Assembly: GCA_030831945.1 (NCBI GenBank)
Contig: JAURKC010000008.1
Span: forward strand, 62,001 to 126,000
Origin: Ferruginibacter sp.
Lineage (GTDB): Bacteria > Bacteroidota > Bacteroidia > Chitinophagales > Chitinophagaceae
DNA length: 64,000 nucleotides
Reading direction: 5' to 3'
In this document: positions 54,101 to 63,221 of the stretch, piece by piece
Layout of the letters: each line of letters begins with the position of its first letter
Numbering within the stretch: the stretch's first letter is position 1
Program-made: the position numbers and the translations under genes
The notes under the pieces: generated by a model
Databases searched by the model: none
What the model saw: only the letters and a program-made list of their open reading frames with translations
What the model was told of the DNA's origin: nothing

Positions 54101-56173
54101 ATGAAAAAAAAAGTAGCAATTTCTTTTTTAATCATCCTTTTAAATTGTGTGGGTTTTGCTCAGGAGAAGGGTGATAGGTTGATTGAAAAATCCACTGTTA
54201 AATTATCCGACTCTACTAATAATTTAACAGGTATTACGGTGACTTCCACTAGAAAAAATACTGCGAATTGGTCAGTTCCTTATTCGGTTTCAGTGGTGAA
54301 TAAAAGTCAATTAGACGCTTTTGGATTTCGTTCTACACCAGAGGCTTTATCGGGTACTGCAGGAGTATTTGTTCAGAAAACCAATCATGGAGGGGGCTCT
54401 CCTTTTATTAGAGGATTGACTGGTAACCAAACCTTGTTATTGATGGATGGTATCCGACTAAACAACGCTACTTACCGCTACGGACCCAATCAATATTTAA
54501 ATACTATTGATCCCTCAATCATTTCAAAAATAGAAGTAGCTAGGGGTACTGGTTCAGTACAATATGGATCGGATGCTTTGGGTGGGGTTGTACAATTATT
54601 TACTCAATCCCCAGAATTTATCAAAGGAAAAGCGCTGCATTCTACCTTTCGTTCTAGGGTAACTTCACAAGATATGGAGTATGGTGGGCGTGCAGAAATG
54701 GAATATCAGTCCAATAATTTAGCCATACTTGGAGGGTATAGCGGAGTGAAATTTGGCGATTTAGTGGGTGGCGATACCACAGGAAGACAAAATCCATCGG
54801 GATACCAACAAAGAGCTTTTGATTTCAAACTAAAATATCAATTGGCGCCTGGTGCAATACTAACGGTCGCTCACCAGTGGCTTCGTCAAAAAGACGTTCC
54901 ATTATACCATAAGGTTAAGCTAGAAAATTTCAAATATTATTTCTTTGATCCCCAACAGCGGCAAATGAGTTATGCTAAACTTGTGTTTACTGGAAAAAAT
55001 AAATTGCTTGATAAAATCTCCATTATCTCTTCTTTGCAAAAAAGTTTCGAGCGAAGAGAGTACCAAAAAAATGGGAATTCCAATCAATTTACTGAAGAAG
55101 ATAGGGTAAATACTTGGGGAAATGTGCTGGATGTTTTTTCAGTAATTTCTAAAAACTGGACTGCCAATTCGGGAGTGGAATATTACCATGATCAAGTCAA
55201 TAGTAATAAACAACAACAATCAGTTATTACTAGTCAAACAGTTAATCTTCGTGGTTTATATCCTAATAATGCTAGTAGCGGAAATTTTTCAATTTATAGT
55301 TTACACCATTTTACTAAAGGAAAGTTTGATATTGAATCTGGGTTTCGCTACAATAGTTTCACTATTCGAATACCCGATACTGTTACTAGTACTTTAAAAT
55401 TGGGTGATATTAGGGTAAGTCCGTCCTCCTTGGTTTCTAATGTTGCACTGCTTTACCACATTGGTACATTACAAAATGTATATGCCTCATTTAGTACAGG
55501 GTATAGGGCTCCTAATATTGATGATCTGGGCTCTCTGGGGCTGGTGGATTTCAGGTATGAAATACCCGCTTATCAGTTAAAACCTGAAAAGACCTATAAT
55601 ACTGAGATTGGTTACCGGATCAATACTAAAAAAATACAGACCTCTCTTTCGTTTTTTTATATGCACTTGACCGATTTAATTACCCGGGTTCAACTTCCTG
55701 GTCAGCAAATTGGAGGCTATAACGTTTACACAAAAGAAAATAGCCAACAGTCTTATATAAAAGGAATCGAATTATCTTTCAATTACCGTATTGCTAATTC
55801 CTTTACTTTGACAAACAATGTCACTTATGCATATGGACAAAATTTGTCAGCCAAAGAACCGATGAGAAGAATACCACCTGTAAATGGAAGGGTATTATTA
55901 AATTACCAAAAAGGTAAGTGGAACTTCAATATTGAAAATCTTTTTGCAGCAAAGCAGAATCGTCTTGCTAAAGGAGATAAGGATGACAATCGTATTCCAG
56001 CTGGGGGAACACCAGGCTGGAGTATATTCAATCTTTATGGCAATTATTCATTTCAAAAATTATCCTTGTTTACAAGGGTTCAAAATATTTTCAACCAGGA
56101 TTACAGAACCCACGGAAGTGGTATTAATGGAGTAGGAAGAAGCGCTTCTTTGGGAATACAAATCAGTTTATAA
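54101..56173 (+). CDS. TonB-dependent outer-membrane receptor
   Basis: 690 residues. A signal peptide (LIILLNCVGFAQ) is followed by a TonB-box-like stretch (NLTGITVTSTRKN), a plug domain (FRSTPEALSGTAGVFVQK, GGGSPFIRGLTGNQTLLLMDGIRLN, ARGTGSVQYGSDALGG) and a 22-strand barrel (GYRAPNIDDLGSLG, KPEKTYNTEIGYR, IFNQDYRTHGSGING). It lacks the carboxypeptidase-like N-domain and a SusD partner, so it belongs to the siderophore/heme/cobalamin/metal type rather than the SusC type. Likely ligand: whatever the upstream phosphoesterase liberates, or iron. A hairpin with a T run lies at 56245-56275. Confidence 0.92.
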   Translation: MKKKVAISFLIILLNCVGFAQEKGDRLIEKSTVKLSDSTNNLTGITVTSTRKNTANWSVPYSVSVVNKSQLDAFGFRSTPEALSGTAGVFVQKTNHGGGSPFIRGLTGNQTLLLMDGIRLNNATYRYGPNQYLNTIDPSIISKIEVARGTGSVQYGSDALGGVVQLFTQSPEFIKGKALHSTFRSRVTSQDMEYGGRAEMEYQSNNLAILGGYSGVKFGDLVGGDTTGRQNPSGYQQRAFDFKLKYQLAPGAILTVAHQWLRQKDVPLYHKVKLENFKYYFFDPQQRQMSYAKLVFTGKNKLLDKISIISSLQKSFERREYQKNGNSNQFTEEDRVNTWGNVLDVFSVISKNWTANSGVEYYHDQVNSNKQQQSVITSQTVNLRGLYPNNASSGNFSIYSLHHFTKGKFDIESGFRYNSFTIRIPDTVTSTLKLGDIRVSPSSLVSNVALLYHIGTLQNVYASFSTGYRAPNIDDLGSLGLVDFRYEIPAYQLKPEKTYNTEIGYRINTKKIQTSLSFFYMHLTDLITRVQLPGQQIGGYNVYTKENSQQSYIKGIELSFNYRIANSFTLTNNVTYAYGQNLSAKEPMRRIPPVNGRVLLNYQKGKWNFNIENLFAAKQNRLAKGDKDDNRIPAGGTPGWSIFNLYGNYSFQKLSLFTRVQNIFNQDYRTHGSGINGVGRSASLGIQISL

Positions 56174-56244
56174 AGCAATTGATTAGTCAGTAAATGTTTA
56201 CACTACATAGCCAACTTACTTAGCGATGAGTATACATTAAAGCT

Positions 56245-56275
56245 TGACTAATGAAGGTTAATTAGTCACTTTTTT
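56245..56275 (+). terminator. probable terminator of the phosphoesterase-TonB operon
   Basis: TGACTAAT (56245-56252) and ATTAGTCA (56261-56268) form an 8-bp stem followed by CTTTTTT on the plus strand. A third copy of ATTAGTCA lies at 56182-56189 and could compete for pairing. The right arm overlaps the last codons of the convergent basic-protein gene. Confidence 0.45.
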
Positions 56276-56563
56276 GGGTTCCACTGCTTTAATTACTTTT
56301 TTCTTAGGACTAGCAGCTTTCTTTGATGGACTTGGTACTTTTGGAGTACTGACAACTTTAGTTTTTGCCACTTTTTTGGGAGCTGTTTCTTTTATTCCTT
56401 CGATTAGTAATTTCGCTGCCTTTTTAACTCTTTTATCAAATTTTTTTTCTCCTAACTTTTCTCTTAATGCAAGAACAGCTGTAGAAATTTGAAGTGATAC
56501 CTCTAATAGTAAGGTTTTCTTAGTAATTGCTTTTTTATTCTCAGTAATTTGTTTAGCTGTCAT
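56258..56563 (-). CDS. small lysine/alanine-rich basic protein, histone H1-like tail
   Basis: 101 residues. The first half (about 1-60) is predicted helical with KKTLLLEVSLQISTAVLALREKLGEKKFDKR (split) and the second half is a K/P/A/S tail (PKKVAKTKV, PSPSKKAASPKKK). The composition resembles bacterial histone H1-like and HU-tail proteins that bind DNA through lysine-rich repeats, but I find no recognised DNA-binding domain in the first half. Codon use looks like that of neighbouring genes. Convergent with the TonB gene; upstream of it (67 bases) ends the coiled-coil protein gene on the same strand. Confidence 0.7.
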   Translation of the reverse strand: MTAKQITENKKAITKKTLLLEVSLQISTAVLALREKLGEKKFDKRVKKAAKLLIEGIKETAPKKVAKTKVVSTPKVPSPSKKAASPKKKVIKAVEPKKVTN

Positions 56564-56630
56564 GGTAGTAATATTATGTAATGATAAAAACGGTGAATGA
56601 TTAAGATACTATAAAAAAAGAAATATAATT

Positions 56631-57065
56631 TTAAATATTTGCTGAATCCTTAGATACTTTTACTTTTGATTCAACTTGTCCTTTGTAACGAGCGATGGTA
56701 TTATTAGCCTCTAATAATTTTAGTTTTAATTCATTGAGACCGGGTAAACCTGCCTGCATTATTGCTTCAGTTTCTTCATTGTTTTTTTGAAGCAATAAAA
56801 TATCCTCTTCCTGCATCTTAATTATTGCTCTAGCCTCATTCATCTTTTTTAAAAAATCATTTTCTAGACTTTGTTTCGACTGATACAATTGGGTATTTTC
56901 CTTTTGTAAGGTTTCTTTCATTAGTTTTTCACTTTCCCAAAAACCTTCTATGCTATTCTTAGATTTTTTTATTTTACTTAGTTTAACTGTTTGCATTGTC
57001 CAGGCAATGACAAACCCTAGAATGAAACAGAGGCAAGTAATGATTATGATAAAAGTAATTGTCAA
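56631..57065 (-). CDS. membrane-anchored coiled-coil protein, function unknown
   Basis: 144 residues. One N-terminal transmembrane helix (ITFIIIITCLCFILGFVIAW) is followed by a charged linker and a long heptad-rich segment (about 45-100: ESEKLMKETLQKENTQLYQ, SLENDFLKKMNEARAIIKM) predicted to form a coiled coil facing the cytoplasm or periplasm. No family recognised. It lies 67 bases upstream of the basic-protein gene on the same strand, so they may be co-transcribed. Confidence 0.7.
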   Translation of the reverse strand: MTITFIIIITCLCFILGFVIAWTMQTVKLSKIKKSKNSIEGFWESEKLMKETLQKENTQLYQSKQSLENDFLKKMNEARAIIKMQEEDILLLQKNNEETEAIMQAGLPGLNELKLKLLEANNTIARYKGQVESKVKVSKDSANI

Positions 57066-57283
57066 AACAAAAATTTAAATGCGCTTATTATTGAACGATC
57101 GACAAAATCTAAGCTAAAATATTGATTTTTTTTTAAAATATTAGGTTCGTTTAATTTAAAAACTATATTTTATTAGAAATTTAGGAATTTGAAAATATTG
57201 AAGAGGGCTAGTTAAATCATCATAATTTTATTGATTAATCACTAATATTACCCTTCAAAATCAACCCTTATCTTAATTATATA

Positions 57284-58294
57284 ATGGATTCACTTACCCA
57301 TATAGCGATTGGAGCCTGCATGGGAGAGGCATTTGCAGGAAAGTCCCTTGGCAAAAAAGCAATGCTTTGGGGGGCTATTGCACAAAGTATACCCGATATT
57401 GATTTCATAAGTTCTTTCTGGATGGATACCGCTTCGAGTTTATTAGCTCACCGAGGGTTTACTCATTCCTTTTTATTTTGCGCCATTATTACTCCGTTTT
57501 TTGCTTTAATAGCGGAGTATTTTCATCGACCGCATACTATTCGATTTCGACAATGGCTCCTGTTTTTTGGAGTTGTTATTTTTACACATATTTTTATAGA
57601 TGCCTTTAATAATTATGGAGTAGGCTGGTGGGAACCCTTCAGTCATCAACGTATTTCCTTTAATACGATTTATGTAGCCGACCCATTTTTCTCTATATGG
57701 CCTATTGTCGCTTCAGTATTGCTAGTTTTTTTTAAAACAAAATTTTCCTATCGAAAAAAATATTGGCAGTTGGGTTTGGGCTTAAGTGCATTCTATTTAA
57801 TGTATTGTCTCTTTAATAAGACCAAGATTGATGGCGAGGTGAAAAGTATTTTAAAGCAACAACAAGTTGTTTATACTAGATATTTCACTAGTCCTACTCC
57901 ACTTCAAAATTGGTTATGGTATGTAGTGGCTGCTTCTGATAGTGGATATCATGTTGGTTTTCGTTCACTATTGGATAGTGAAAAAAAGATCCATTTTCAA
58001 TTTTTTCCTCGGAATGATTATTTGTTAAAAACTACCGATGGGGGAGAAGATTTGCCTAAATTAATTCGATTTTCTCAACAGTTTTATACAGTAGAGCAAT
58101 CGGGAGACAGTTTAGTTTTTAATGATTTACGTTTTGGTCAAGTAATGGGATGGCAAAATCCCCTTGGCAAATTTGTATTTCATTATTATTTACTTCATCC
58201 TGCTAATAACAGGCTTGTTGTTCAGCGTGGAAGATTAGAAGGATGGAATATCAATAATGCTCAATTTTTTGTAAAAAGAATTTTAGGCCATTAG
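57284..58294 (+). CDS. membrane-bound metal-dependent hydrolase (YdjM/DUF457 family)
   Basis: 336 residues. The N-terminus MDSLTHIAIGACMGEAFAG and the motifs SIPDIDFISSFW and HRGFTHSFLF contain the conserved His/Asp residues that define the YdjM (DUF457) inner-membrane family, followed by four to five transmembrane helices and a soluble C-terminal domain of about 150 residues. The family is called metal-dependent hydrolase by similarity; no physiological substrate is established. The gene stands alone; a bidirectional terminator lies 165 bases beyond its stop. Confidence 0.86.
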   Translation: MDSLTHIAIGACMGEAFAGKSLGKKAMLWGAIAQSIPDIDFISSFWMDTASSLLAHRGFTHSFLFCAIITPFFALIAEYFHRPHTIRFRQWLLFFGVVIFTHIFIDAFNNYGVGWWEPFSHQRISFNTIYVADPFFSIWPIVASVLLVFFKTKFSYRKKYWQLGLGLSAFYLMYCLFNKTKIDGEVKSILKQQQVVYTRYFTSPTPLQNWLWYVVAASDSGYHVGFRSLLDSEKKIHFQFFPRNDYLLKTTDGGEDLPKLIRFSQQFYTVEQSGDSLVFNDLRFGQVMGWQNPLGKFVFHYYLLHPANNRLVVQRGRLEGWNINNAQFFVKRILGH

Positions 58295-58458
58295 CTTTTA
58301 TCAATAGCTACTTTTTATTCCTCCTGCTTTCAATTCTTTTAAGTAAATAATTTTATTTTCACTTGAACTTACATTTAATTAAATTTCATTTCAATAAAAT
58401 CAAGTTAGATTTTTTTTATTCAAATTTCGTATTGTGTTAGTATATGTATCGTCCTAAA

Positions 58459-58490
58459 AAAAACGCCCTAATTTTAATTAGGGCGTTTTT
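58459..58490. terminator. bidirectional intrinsic terminator
   Basis: CGCCCTAATT (58464-58473) and AATTAGGGCG (58476-58485) are perfectly complementary, and the flanking A and T runs extend the symmetry to 15 bp per arm. The minus-strand azurin-like gene ends seven bases away, and its transcript would meet the T run complementary to 58456-58463. This is the clearest Rho-independent terminator in the window. Confidence 0.93.
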
Positions 58491-58496
58491 GAAATA

Positions 58497-58913
58497 TTAT
58501 TTTGTAACCTTTAGTACCCCTCGCATTACCATAAAATGTCCTGGATAGGTACAAATATACATATAGTCCCCAGGTACTGATGGAGCTGTAAAGTATATAG
58601 CATCCGACTCTTTTGGTTGCAGTATACGAGTATGGTATAAGATATCACTAGTTTTCGGGATATAGTTTAATCGTTCTCCGCTCAATCCCATTTTAGTGGC
58701 TAATATTCCAACATTATCTGCTGTACCAGGTTTGGTAATTACCAAATTATGAAGCATATCATCATTGTTATTGAAAATAATTTTAACCTTCATTCCCGCA
58801 CTTACTGTAATGGTTTCAATATCAAATTTTAATCCCGGTTTTGTAGCAATCGTATAAGTTCGGTCAGGCTTATCTTTCCATTCTTTGGGCTGAATTTGAC
58901 TATCACTTTTCAT
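58497..58913 (-). CDS. azurin/plastocyanin-like cupredoxin without signal peptide
   Basis: 138 residues. Type 1 copper ligands are placed as in azurin: His55 in DMLHNLVI, then Cys121, His126 and Met130 in YICTYPGHFMVM. The segment ILYHTRILQPKESDAIYF also follows azurin. The mature-like N-terminus MKSDSQIQPKEWKD has no signal peptide, and the frame upstream meets a stop codon (TAA) five codons before the ATG, so a missed leader in this frame is excluded. Azurin-like domains of this kind often form the C-terminus of PVC-type heme dehydrogenases. It may be a detached domain, a relict, or exported by another route. Single gene with its own terminator. Confidence 0.85.
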   Translation of the reverse strand: MKSDSQIQPKEWKDKPDRTYTIATKPGLKFDIETITVSAGMKVKIIFNNNDDMLHNLVITKPGTADNVGILATKMGLSGERLNYIPKTSDILYHTRILQPKESDAIYFTAPSVPGDYMYICTYPGHFMVMRGVLKVTK

Positions 58914-59277
58914 TTTTCTTAATTTTTATTGTTTTTTAATATTTTATATCATTAAAGAAACCTGTAATGATATTTTTTATCGTTAAGTCTAATCAATATT
59001 GGAATTGATATTTGTCAGGGTTTTTATTATCCATTTTTAGTTAATTCTTACTTTAGATCATTATCACATTTTTTAATTCATCAAATACATTTTTATATGT
59101 TATTTATCACTGATTAATACTCATTAATAGGCTTTTTTCAAATAATAATAATATCCTATCTTTAGTTTAATAAATAATCACAATTCTATTCAATTGATAA
59201 TTTAAGTACAGCTTATTAAAGACTTTTATAGGAAGTTTTTATTTCATTTATTCTACCGTAAAACCTAACTTCTACAA
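58914..59277. other. 364-base intergenic region between the cupredoxin and lactate permease genes
   Basis: Very AT-rich, no open frame of note and no RNA gene or strong hairpin. As the two genes diverge, both promoters should lie here. I see no palindrome comparable to those at 5856 or 39820. Confidence 0.7.
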
Positions 59278-61047
59278 ATGCCCTGGAATCAAATTATTAA
59301 CCCGCTCAATAATATTGCCCTTTCTGCTTTAGTTGCTTCCATACCTGTTATTGTTATTTTTTGGTCATTACTAAAAAAAGTAAAAGGATATATGACTAGC
59401 TTACTCACGCTAGTTTGTGCCATCATTATTTCACTATTGGTTTATCAAATGCCTTTTAAATTAGTGTTGTTGAGCACCTTACATGGCGCTTTATATGGTT
59501 TGTTTCCTATCTGTTGGATTATTATTTCAGCTGTTTTTTTATTTAATATCACTGTTAAAAGTGGACAATTTGAGGTAATCAAAGATTTCATGGCCTCGAT
59601 TACGCCCGATAGAAGGTTACAAGCACTTTTTATTGCATTTTCTTTTGGATCTTTTTTAGAAGGTGCCGCTGGATTCGGCGCGCCTGTTGCTATATCCGGC
59701 GCAATGTTAGTAGGTCTTGGATTTAATCCTTTATACGCAGCGGGCATTTGCTTGATTGCTAATACGGCACCAGTTGCTTTTGGTTCTGTAGGCACTCCCA
59801 TTCTTATGGCGTCACGCATGTCTGATATTCCTGAATTGGCAATTTCTCAGATGGTAGGTAGAACATTGCCTATTTTATCTTTACTGATTCCCTTCTATTT
59901 GATCATCATCATGTCTGGTTTTAAGAAATCTTTAGAAGTATTACCTGCAATTATTGTTTCTGGAGCTTCCTTTTCTATTGTTCAATGGTTTACATCAAAT
60001 TACATGGGTCCAATGCTTCCAGATGTATTAGCTGGCTTGGCTTCTATTTTTTCTTTATTGCTTTTATTAAAGTTTTGGAAACCAACATCTATTTGGAGAT
60101 TTAGTGAAGAACCTCCTGAACAAGTTGTATCTACTTTAAAATATTCTCCGCTCCAGATTCTAAGAGCCTGGTCACCTTTTATTATAATGACCTTATTTAT
60201 TGTTGCATGGGGACTTCAGCCAGTGAAAGATGTTTTGAATTCAATAGGTTTTTTAAAATTTGACATTCCTGGATTAAATGGTGCTATTATTAAACCAGAT
60301 GGAACTCCTTTGGTGATTAAAGCTTTTGAATTTAATTATTTATCAGCATCAGGATCAGCGGTAGTTTTGGCTACCTTAATTTCTATTCCTTTGATAGGGA
60401 TCTCTTTTAAAGAGAGTGGTAAAATATTTATTTCTACTTTACAACAATTAATTTTCCCAATTATTACGATTGCTTCGATTGTTGGATACGCTTTTGTAGC
60501 TAATTATTCTGGGATGTCTATTACCATGGCTTTTGCTTTGGCAAGTACTGGAATACTATTTCCTTTTTTCTCACCCATCTTAGGTTGGCTGGGTGTATTC
60601 CTTACCGGATCAGATACCTCTGCAAATGCCTTATTTAGTAAAATTCAATCTACTACTGCTGATAGTTTAGGCTTTGATCCAGTGGTTGCAGTAAGTGCTA
60701 ATGCGTCGGGTGGGGTAACAGGTAAAATGATTTCGCCTCAATCAATCGCTGTTGGCGCAGCTGCTGTAGGGCTTGTCGGTAAAGAATCTGATTTATTTCG
60801 CTTTACTTTTAAACATAGCTTTTTGATGCTGCTGGTTATTTGTGTGTTAACCTGCCTGCAAGTATATGTGATGAAATGGATAGTGCCCGCCTATCAAAAA
60901 ATTACTGTGGTAAGCAATACTACTCATTCGGCAATCGCTAATAATAGTGAGTCGGGATTTTGGTATCTATTAATTTTATTGTTGTCCGTTTTATTAATAA
61001 TAATACCACTGATTGTCTTTAAAAAAAGAATCAAAAATCTGAAATAA
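59278..61047 (+). CDS. lldP: L-lactate permease (LctP/LldP family)
   Basis: 589 residues, about 12-14 transmembrane helices. The opening MPWNQIINPLNNIALSALVAS and the blocks FSFGSFLEGAAGFGAPVAIS, ANTAPVAFGSVGTPI, TGSDTSANALF and SANASGGVTGKMISPQSIAVG are diagnostic of the LctP family, which moves lactate or glycolate with protons. It stands alone here, divergent from the cupredoxin and convergent with aguA. LutABC at 31.9-34.6 kb would metabolise the imported lactate. Confidence 0.95.
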   Translation: MPWNQIINPLNNIALSALVASIPVIVIFWSLLKKVKGYMTSLLTLVCAIIISLLVYQMPFKLVLLSTLHGALYGLFPICWIIISAVFLFNITVKSGQFEVIKDFMASITPDRRLQALFIAFSFGSFLEGAAGFGAPVAISGAMLVGLGFNPLYAAGICLIANTAPVAFGSVGTPILMASRMSDIPELAISQMVGRTLPILSLLIPFYLIIIMSGFKKSLEVLPAIIVSGASFSIVQWFTSNYMGPMLPDVLAGLASIFSLLLLLKFWKPTSIWRFSEEPPEQVVSTLKYSPLQILRAWSPFIIMTLFIVAWGLQPVKDVLNSIGFLKFDIPGLNGAIIKPDGTPLVIKAFEFNYLSASGSAVVLATLISIPLIGISFKESGKIFISTLQQLIFPIITIASIVGYAFVANYSGMSITMAFALASTGILFPFFSPILGWLGVFLTGSDTSANALFSKIQSTTADSLGFDPVVAVSANASGGVTGKMISPQSIAVGAAAVGLVGKESDLFRFTFKHSFLMLLVICVLTCLQVYVMKWIVPAYQKITVVSNTTHSAIANNSESGFWYLLILLLSVLLIIIPLIVFKKRIKNLK

Positions 61048-61072
61048 GAAATTTCTTTTCCGCAATAAAATT

Positions 61073-62146
61073 TTATGAGCTACTTGGTTCTTGTTGGCTT
61101 AAGCAATGGAAACTACCTAAACCCCAAATGATATCCGTTGAATCAATTCCTACCACCTGTCTTGTTGAAAAACAGGATTGTATAATTTGCATTGCCTGAT
61201 CATCTTGATCGCATCGAAAAGTAGGCACTATAATATGTCCATTACTAATATAAAAGTTAGCATAAGAAGCAGGCAATAATTGATCTTCATAGATAACTTC
61301 TCTAGGCATTGGTAATTCAACAATATTTAATTGCTTACCATTCAATAAACGCATTTCCTTTAATTCTTTCAAATTTTGGTTAAGCAATTCATGGTTTTTT
61401 GAATGTACATTATTTTCAACAACCGTTAAGACAGTATCTTCATTTACAAACCGAACGGTATCATCAATATGTCCATCTGTATCATCTCCTACAATGCCAT
61501 CTGACACCCATAAAACTTGTTCTATTCCATAATAATCGCACAAATATTTTTCAATTTGATATTGATTCAAATGAGGATTTCGATTAGGATTTAATAAGCA
61601 AGATTTGGAGGTCATAATAGTGCCTGCTCCATTGAAATCAACAGAACCTCCTTCCATTATGATATTAGGATAAAATACAGGCAGGTCCAATGCTTTTGCA
61701 ATGCTAGTGGGTATTACATCATCTAAATCATAGGGTGGATATTTACCTCCCCAAGCATTAATATTCCAATCAATGATTGCTTTAGGATGTTCAGCATTAT
61801 TTCTAATTAAAAAAGAAGGTCCATGATCTCTGCACCAAGCATCATTAGAAGGATGAATAAAAAATTGAACCTGATGTAAATTTACTCCAGCTAATGCTAG
61901 CCTTTCATTTACAGAATGACGCATTTTTTCATCCACCACATTGATACAAATACGCTCAGTCAGTGACACTATTTTTACAAATTCAGTATAGGAAGGATAA
62001 ATACTAGCTATTTTTCCTGGCCAACTTTCTTCTTTATGTGGCCAAGTTAACCAAATAGCATCGTGTGGTGCAAATTCAGCTGGAAAATAATACCCTAATG
62101 ATTTTGGAGTAAGCCCATTAAATATATCAACATTATTATTCTGCAT
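61073..62146 (-). CDS. aguA: agmatine deiminase
   Basis: 357 residues from the ATG at 62146. A longer frame to 62245 reads through the end of aguB with a different reading frame's sequence and was rejected. Family marks (PAD-porph): SLGYYFPAEFAPHDAIWLTWPH, WCRDHGPSF, IMEGGSVDFNG, DDTDGHIDDTVRF and the catalytic Cys348 in GLGSFHCLSQQ. It hydrolyses agmatine to N-carbamoylputrescine and ammonia, the first step of putrescine formation from agmatine. It overlaps aguB by 11 bases, so translation is coupled. Confidence 0.94.
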   Translation of the reverse strand: MQNNNVDIFNGLTPKSLGYYFPAEFAPHDAIWLTWPHKEESWPGKIASIYPSYTEFVKIVSLTERICINVVDEKMRHSVNERLALAGVNLHQVQFFIHPSNDAWCRDHGPSFLIRNNAEHPKAIIDWNINAWGGKYPPYDLDDVIPTSIAKALDLPVFYPNIIMEGGSVDFNGAGTIMTSKSCLLNPNRNPHLNQYQIEKYLCDYYGIEQVLWVSDGIVGDDTDGHIDDTVRFVNEDTVLTVVENNVHSKNHELLNQNLKELKEMRLLNGKQLNIVELPMPREVIYEDQLLPASYANFYISNGHIIVPTFRCDQDDQAMQIIQSCFSTRQVVGIDSTDIIWGLGSFHCLSQQEPSSS

Positions 62147-63014
62147 CGTCAATATATCTTTTAGTAATGGGTTCGTATGAATCAATGCGACGATCACGCA
62201 AAAAAGGCCAATGGGTTCGGTAGCTATCCGATTTTTCAGTATCAATATCCACTACTGCTATTTCTTCGTTTTCATGAGATGCTTTATATAGTAAACTTCC
62301 AAATGGATTACTTACAAAAGAACCGCCCCAAAATTTCATAGCACCATTTTGTTCTAGACCAACCCGATTTACACTAATCACGGGTACTCCATTGGCAACC
62401 GCATGACTACGTTGTATCGTTTGCCAAGCATTGTATTGCTCTTCATTGGTAGCCTCATCTTGAGAAGTTGCCCAACCAATCGCTGTTGGATAAAAGAGCA
62501 TTTCTGCGCCCATTAAACTAGTAATACGAGCAGCTTCAGGATACCATTGATCCCAGCAGATTAATACTCCAATACTGGCAAATTTTGTTTTGAAAACTTT
62601 ATAACCTAAATCACCTGGAGTAAAATAAAATTTTTCATAAAAAGAAGGGTCATCAGGTATGTGCATTTTACGGTACTTACCTAAATAAGTTCCATCGGCA
62701 TCAATCACTGCAGTAGTATTATGATATAAACCCTGAGCTCTTTTTTCAAATAAAGAAGCAATGATCACTACACCCAATTGTTTTGCTAAAACTGATAATC
62801 TATCGGTGGTTTCACCAGGGATGGTTTCAGCAAGTTTAAAATTTTCGTAAGACTCTACGTCACAAAAATAGAGGGAGGAAAATAATTCTTGCAAACAAAT
62901 AATTTGTGCTCCCTTATGAGCAGCTTCCTTTATTTTTTCAATTGTCTTTTGATTGTTTGCATCTTTAGATGCTTCACAAGACATTTGAATGATTCCGACT
63001 TTAACGATTGCCAT
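62136..63014 (-). CDS. aguB: N-carbamoylputrescine amidase (nitrilase family)
   Basis: 292 residues from the ATG at 63014; a TTG frame to 63041 adds nine unlikely residues. The Glu-Lys-Cys triad is Glu43 (CLQELF), Lys116 (KYRKMHIPDD) and Cys153 (LICWDQWYPE). The DQWYPEAAR and EATNEEQYNAWQTIQRSHAVANG (split) stretches are typical of AguB. It converts N-carbamoylputrescine to putrescine, CO2 and ammonia, completing the route begun by AguA. It is the upstream gene of the pair. Confidence 0.95.
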   Translation of the reverse strand: MAIVKVGIIQMSCEASKDANNQKTIEKIKEAAHKGAQIICLQELFSSLYFCDVESYENFKLAETIPGETTDRLSVLAKQLGVVIIASLFEKRAQGLYHNTTAVIDADGTYLGKYRKMHIPDDPSFYEKFYFTPGDLGYKVFKTKFASIGVLICWDQWYPEAARITSLMGAEMLFYPTAIGWATSQDEATNEEQYNAWQTIQRSHAVANGVPVISVNRVGLEQNGAMKFWGGSFVSNPFGSLLYKASHENEEIAVVDIDTEKSDSYRTHWPFLRDRRIDSYEPITKRYIDDAE

Positions 63015-63221
63015 TGTGTATGAATTAAATAATTGGGCCAAAATTACGTATACATTATAACTTTTTCATTAAAATTAGCCAACATATTTAGCCGATAATA
63101 ATAAGGTCAAGCCAAATGAAACATTTATTAGACAGGTAGCAATTACTATTTCCCCTTCATGGATTGAAGGTGAAAATAAAAGCAGTGGATGCTTTACAGT
63201 AAAGAAATTAAAATCAAATAG

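Noticed and set aside
54101..56173. SusC-type polysaccharide receptor
   Set aside because: It has no carboxypeptidase-like N-terminal domain, is too short for SusC and has no SusD gene next to it.
59445..59819. 124-codon open frame on the minus strand inside lldP
   Set aside because: It is fully antisense to a well-conserved membrane-protein gene, has a composition typical of reversed hydrophobic codons and no recognisable domain.
62147..62245. 33-residue N-terminal extension of AguA
   Set aside because: The extension is translated from aguB sequence in another frame, and AguA family proteins start near the internal Met.
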